DNA of 64,000 nucleotides from Callaeas wilsoni (Eukaryota > Chordata > Aves > Passeriformes > Callaeidae), in NCBI GenBank assembly GCA_013398955.1, contig VWPU01003227.1, forward strand, positions 1-64,000. The letters are read 5' to 3'. A model generated the notes under the pieces. It did not search any database, had not been told where the DNA came from, and saw only the letters and a program-made list of their open reading frames with translations. Positions within the stretch are counted from its first letter, which is position 1. Each line of letters starts with the position of its first letter. Made by a program: the position numbers and the translations under genes. This document shows positions 59,625-64,000 of this stretch, in pieces.

Positions 59625-59696
59625 AGAATCACTGTGGTTGAAAGGTTTCTCTGGAGAATGCATCGTCCAGCTCCCCCTCCTCAAAGCCTGTCAGCT
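59625..59696 (-). mobile_element. CR1 LINE 3' end, reverse orientation, diverged
   Basis: CAGAATCACTGTGGTTGAAA, GGTTTCTCTGGAGAATGCAT and CCAGCTCCCCCTCCTCAAAG, then CCTGTCAGC, correspond to the reversed CR1 terminus (AGAATCACAGAATGGTTTGG, GACCTCTGGAGATCATC, CCAACCCCCCTGCTCAAAGC, AGGTCAGC). There are several mismatches and a small deletion, so the copy is fairly old. Confidence 0.82.
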
Positions 59697-62009
59697 TTTA
59701 ATCATATGGAAAGAGTTCAAAATAATGTCAGTGCCAAACTGTGCCTGAGTTTATAAGGGAAAGTAATAGATTTCAGGTTGTCATAAATCTGATGCAGTAA
59801 AGCAACTCTCTTAGCTGTTCCTCATAACTTTACTCTTTCTTAGGGATGGAATCAAGAGATGCACTGATGAAAGCCAAGATTGATCCAGCAGGTCTTTGTA
59901 GAGTGGTACTGTCCCAGACTTTTCGTAGGGGATTTTTTTTTTTTTGTGCACACAATTGTGTGTGAGAAAACAAAAATTCTAGTAAAAGCAGTGTGAGATT
60001 GCCTTACCTTTTCTGCTAATTAGATGAAATTCTTCAAAATTATGTTATTTTTTGGTTAAAAATGTATAATGATTATTTCAAAGAAATGAAATAGACGAAA
60101 GTATAAACTACTTACAAATATATTTGTGTTCTGCCCATATTACACTGGGCAACAGGAGAAAATACTTAATTTCCTATATAAAGTTTTGCAAAAATATGGT
60201 ATATAACCTTTCCCAGAGTTTCAAAAGTCAAATATTACAAGGAAAAAAGAAACCATTGCCTTTATTCTGGTTATAATGTCTTTGGTTGGCTTATTTATAG
60301 TTACTTGACTATGTTCATATTATGATATGTGACCAAACTGTTAATTCTCTTATCTGTAAGAAAATTCTTCAGTATGAAAATATAAATTGAATAATTTTCT
60401 TCTAATGCATTTTTGGTTTTGTTTTTCCTCCTAGAAGAGTATTAATTCATGTGTCAAATCCTCACTACCACCCCCTCTCCCCTCCCTCAGTTTATAGGTA
60501 CACATACTGAGGAAGTCAAGAAGCCATTAGGAAAACTTGCTTGGTTTTCACCCTTTTCGATACTGACCATAGAATGAAATCCAGCATTCCCAGGATCAAA
60601 AAGACTTTACAGCCTAGACTAAGAGTGAACATGTTGAAAGAGATGGTAGGGAGAGTTGAATAAGCTGCAGGGAGTGGCTGTGTTGTACTGTAAAAGTGCT
60701 GTCGTAGACGCTTTCCCAGGCAGAGGTAGCAAGTTCCATCCTTTGGATATTTAACTTGGGCTTTGCCGTTTAACCTCTTCCCACCAGTTTGCAGCCAGTT
60801 GTGCTTCCCACCTGAGCTGGCGGCCTGAAGCGAGTCCCAGACATGGTCCAGAGCTGGTTTTGCTGCTTGGGTCTCCAGGATTTTTCAGTTCAGGTGCAGA
60901 CTAAACCACCCTATTGTTGCAGGTCTTGTGGGGCTGCGCCACAACTCGCTTTGTGTGTGGCAAGATCAGCAATTCTTTGTGCAGTTTGTGCACGTGGACG
61001 TTGTCACGAACGAGAAGAAGATAGAGGAGATGTTAATGAGAATGATTTTGTCTCCATCTAAAATAAATAACCTGACTACAGTTTGGAAAGGTTTATTCTA
61101 TTATTAGTTTTATGTGAGAGAGCTCAGCCTGGATGTCTGCGCACTTCGTTAAGGCTGCAGAGAAAACCTACCAGTAAAGGGACTGGGTGTAGCTGCTCTG
61201 GGTTGCTCTATCTCAATCACAACACATAAACGCAAACCTGGTGAAACCTATACAATAGCTGTGCAATAAAATAGATAATTAAATACTTGAGAGTTTATAT
61301 AGGCTCAAAAAAGAACTGCAGCAGAAGCAGACCATTCCTTTTCAGATGCTTACTCTTTCTTTGTAAGTCTTCTCAAAGAATTAAAAAATGAAAAGAGATT
61401 TCTTACATGTAGAAGTGCACAGCCAGCACAGGCTATTTTGAGTGCACCAGCAATTCCAGTACTGTGGAGTTCGCTTCTCTGGATTGCAGCTGCTGAAGTA
61501 TTAAGCTGCATTATCCCCATCCTGCAATTGCTCTTGTTACTGCATGGCTCAGAAAATGAGGAGTGGAGGATAACTTCATCCCTTTCCTCTGTATGTGCAG
61601 CCCCACAGAGGTGGGGAGCTGGCTGATGTGACGTGAACTGCTTTTTTCTCAAATTAGGTCAGATGTGCTCTTATGGCTACTGCTTAGCCAAGTTAAGAGA
61701 TTTTGGACCAAACTCTTTGCTTCTGACCTTCCTTACCATTATTACATCCCTCCGTGGAGGCGAGCTGACTGCATGTGAAGCCAGGGCAACCTGTTTTGAG
61801 AAAATCTGAGTTGAATTATGCTACGTAAACTGTGCAGAATTGTTTTGACACAACACAGTTAGGAAAAGGCTATGTGCTAGCTGATACTTAGCCTGTAGTA
61901 AGGCTAACGTATTTAAACAGATATTTATTGGGGAGGGGGAGAGCTCCTGCTAAAGGAGTGCAAATAAGCAGACGAAGGTGGGAATCTCACCTTGCTGTCA
62001 AGAGTTGCA
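59697..62009. other. Intronic sequence, mostly unique
   Basis: T13 at 59933-59945, otherwise unremarkable. A CpG-containing patch at about 60690-61060 carries an open frame (60843-61061) with no recognisable domain and no good donor, so I do not call an exon. Confidence 0.5.
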
Positions 62010-62103
62010 CAGAATCATAGGATATCCTGAGCTGAAAGGGACCCACAAGGATCATGAAGTCCAGCTCCTGGCCCTGCACAGGACACCCCCAGAATCACAC
62101 TGT
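62010..62103 (-). mobile_element. CR1 LINE 3' end, reverse orientation
   Basis: CAGAATCATAGGATATCCTG, AGCTGAAAGGGACCCACAAG, GATCATGAAGTCCAGCTCC and TGGCCCTGCACAGGACACCC match, almost base for base, the reversed 3' end of a common avian CR1 subfamily. About 90 bases remain. Confidence 0.95.
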
Positions 62104-63985
62104 GTTCTATTGATTTTAATAACTTGCATTCTACTCAAACAGTTCTAGAAAGAAAAAAACCCCATGCGTCTGAGACAACCAGAACACATTTATATTCTGT
62201 CACTTCCCTTAGATTAATCTCTTTCCATGTAAAATTTATAAATTGGCCTCTTGTATATCTTTCTTGGATTTCAGTTCCAGGGTACTAAACATTTTACTAT
62301 TATGCTTTCTTCGAGTCAGAAGAACCATTTAAGATCCAGCATTTCTCCATGACTGGAACTAGGTCATTGCCCCCTCAGTCTTCTTTCTGAGAAGACTGGA
62401 TGAAGTTCTGACTCCTGACAGGATGGCATTTGTGGGGAAGTGATTGATTTTTGAGGGTTTATTTTGCAGTACTTCTTCACATTTTGCACTTCTTCAGCAT
62501 TCTTTCATAAATAAGAACACTAGGTTTGCATGCAGTATTCTTCCTTAATTACCAGTGTAATATAGGGATTGGATTCCAGGCATTTCTCAGAGAAAAATAC
62601 TGATACCAGCAGGGAGGGCTGTGGCATATTGCTGCCAGACTGTAAGTATGTATTTGGTAAAGGTATGAAAAAATAATACTACTTCAGATTCTGTCATCTT
62701 TTTGGTGACTTCCCTCTTTCTATAAAGTATTTATATGTATGATTTCATTTTCCTGTTTGACTTTAGCCTAATGATCAGCTGAACTTTTAGAATTCCACCT
62801 ATTGATGTCCCTTATTTTCACCTGACATATTAACCTTAAGTAATAAAATTTCATAGGGACCAATGTTTCTTGGCTGGATTACACAACTGTGGTTACTTAA
62901 AAGTCTAATCAAGCTGAAGCAATCAAATTTTCACTGCATGAAAGATTTATTCTTTTGAAATGCCTAAACTAAAAAGAATTTGTCAATTCATAAAACCATG
63001 TGGAAAGAGAGTTTGTTTGGACCAACTGTAGAACAACTTACCTAGTGTAGTAGCTAACAGAATAAATCTGTGTTTACAATATTTACTGTTTAGTATAAAG
63101 TTGTTGCATCTCACTGCAGGGATTTAGCTGAGATTAATAGGACTGTTCTGTAGGAAATAAACACTTATCCATGAAACCTGTAAAATAATGTAAATTTTTT
63201 GATGGTCAACTTAATTTTTCTGGACATAGACTATAAATGAATGATGTGTCTGAAGTTCAGAGATGAACTCTCTTTCGGTAGATTTACAAGTTTTATTTTA
63301 AAATTTGACGGTTGTATACTTCCCTTAAAAGACAGGGTAACAAATTTATGAAGATAAATTCATTTATATTTAAAGACACACACCTTCAGAGCATTTGAGT
63401 CTTCATTAAAGGCAACATAGTTGCTCTGTAGATCAGCACAAGAAAAGCCTTGGCTTCCTTCAGCTGAGAGTAAAATAAATTTTTACCAGCTTCAGTGAAG
63501 TGGGAGCTAATTAAATGAGTTGGTATCTTTAGACGACTTGCCAATAAATTGTGCATCTCTTTCATCATGTTTAAAAATTAAAAGTTTCCTTGGTTTAATT
63601 TTATGAAAATGGTATGTTTTCTAGCCTGTGAATTTCTATTAAGGAATCATATGCCACTGTTGAAAATCATGTTCTTCTGTAGGTTTGGGACTTTGAGCTG
63701 GGAATTTGTTTTTGTGGTTGCTCAGCAACTTAATACCAACTAAAATCCTGGCATGGAAGGTGTTAAAATATTTATTATGAATTAAGATGTGGTGAAATTT
63801 TATTGTTTGAAAAATTGAGAACTTTGAAATACTGAAAAGACTAGTGGTGGATTTTTGACGTGTGCTGGTTTTTTAGCAAAAAAATGGAGGTGGAGATGAT
63901 GTTAAGTTTCTGCTCAACTATCACGAATGTCATGCCTGATGGAACAGAGTGAGTTGAAGGAGTGAGTGACCAGAGGAAATCTATG
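62104..63985. other. Intronic sequence, unique
   Basis: AT-rich with no recognised gene, repeat or RNA. Confidence 0.5.
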
Positions 63986-64000
63986 ATCCTTTGCTTTCAG
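63965..64000 (+). promoter_or_regulatory. ROBO1: Probable 3' splice site (acceptor of ROBO1 exon 3)
   Basis: The last bases read CCTTTGCTTTCAG, a pyrimidine-rich tract ending in CAG. A branch-point-like GTGAC has its adenosine at 63969, about 32 bases before the edge. If used, exon 3 starts at the next base and should supply the rest of an Ile codon followed by Leu-Arg-Asp-Asp, the start of Ig2. Whether the border falls there by chance cannot be decided inside this window. Confidence 0.5.

Noticed and set aside
60843..61061. Possible cryptic exon after TTGTTGCAG at 60922
   Set aside because: The acceptor-like sequence is acceptable, but no good downstream donor was found and the encoded peptide matches no ROBO1 segment.

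Overview
The window looks like vertebrate nuclear DNA from a bird. It is mostly AT-rich intron and is littered with chicken-repeat-1 (CR1) LINE fragments, several ending in the ATTCTGTG-type microsatellite that marks avian CR1 3' ends. Older, decayed amniote repeats are also present. No bacterial, plasmid or phage features are visible. The exact bird cannot be named from this sequence.

The window holds the 5' part of one gene on the + strand: ROBO1, the Roundabout receptor for SLIT axon-guidance ligands. A CpG island covers roughly the first 1.1 kb. It contains a GC-rich leader and a short first coding exon (573-627) that encodes a signal peptide of the ROBO1 isoform-b/DUTT1 type. After an intron of about 42.8 kb (628-43387), exon 2 (43388-43714) encodes the first immunoglobulin domain. 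Both splice junctions are phase 1 and join into one continuous ROBO1 reading frame. A second intron runs from 43715 to the right edge, where the last bases look like a splice acceptor, so exon 3 may begin just outside the window.

Intron 1 holds CR1 copies on the - strand (14665, 27728) and on the + strand (18296, 23438, 33283), an ancient amniote repeat near 15450, a faint older CR1-like stretch near 39360, several T/G-rich or A/C-rich low-complexity tracts, and short tandem duplications. Intron 2 holds a + strand CR1 tail (53556), two - strand CR1 ends (59625, 62010) and two ancient repeats (about 52930 and 55035). Unique stretches with clustered homeodomain-type motifs are flagged as possible enhancers, which is inference only.

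I see no convincing second gene, RNA gene, CRISPR array or undescribed multi-gene system. Apart from the two exons and remnants of CR1 protein, the open reading frames look like chance frames. The most interesting gene-specific observation is the upstream ORF architecture of the leader, including a uORF whose stop codon overlaps the ROBO1 start codon.
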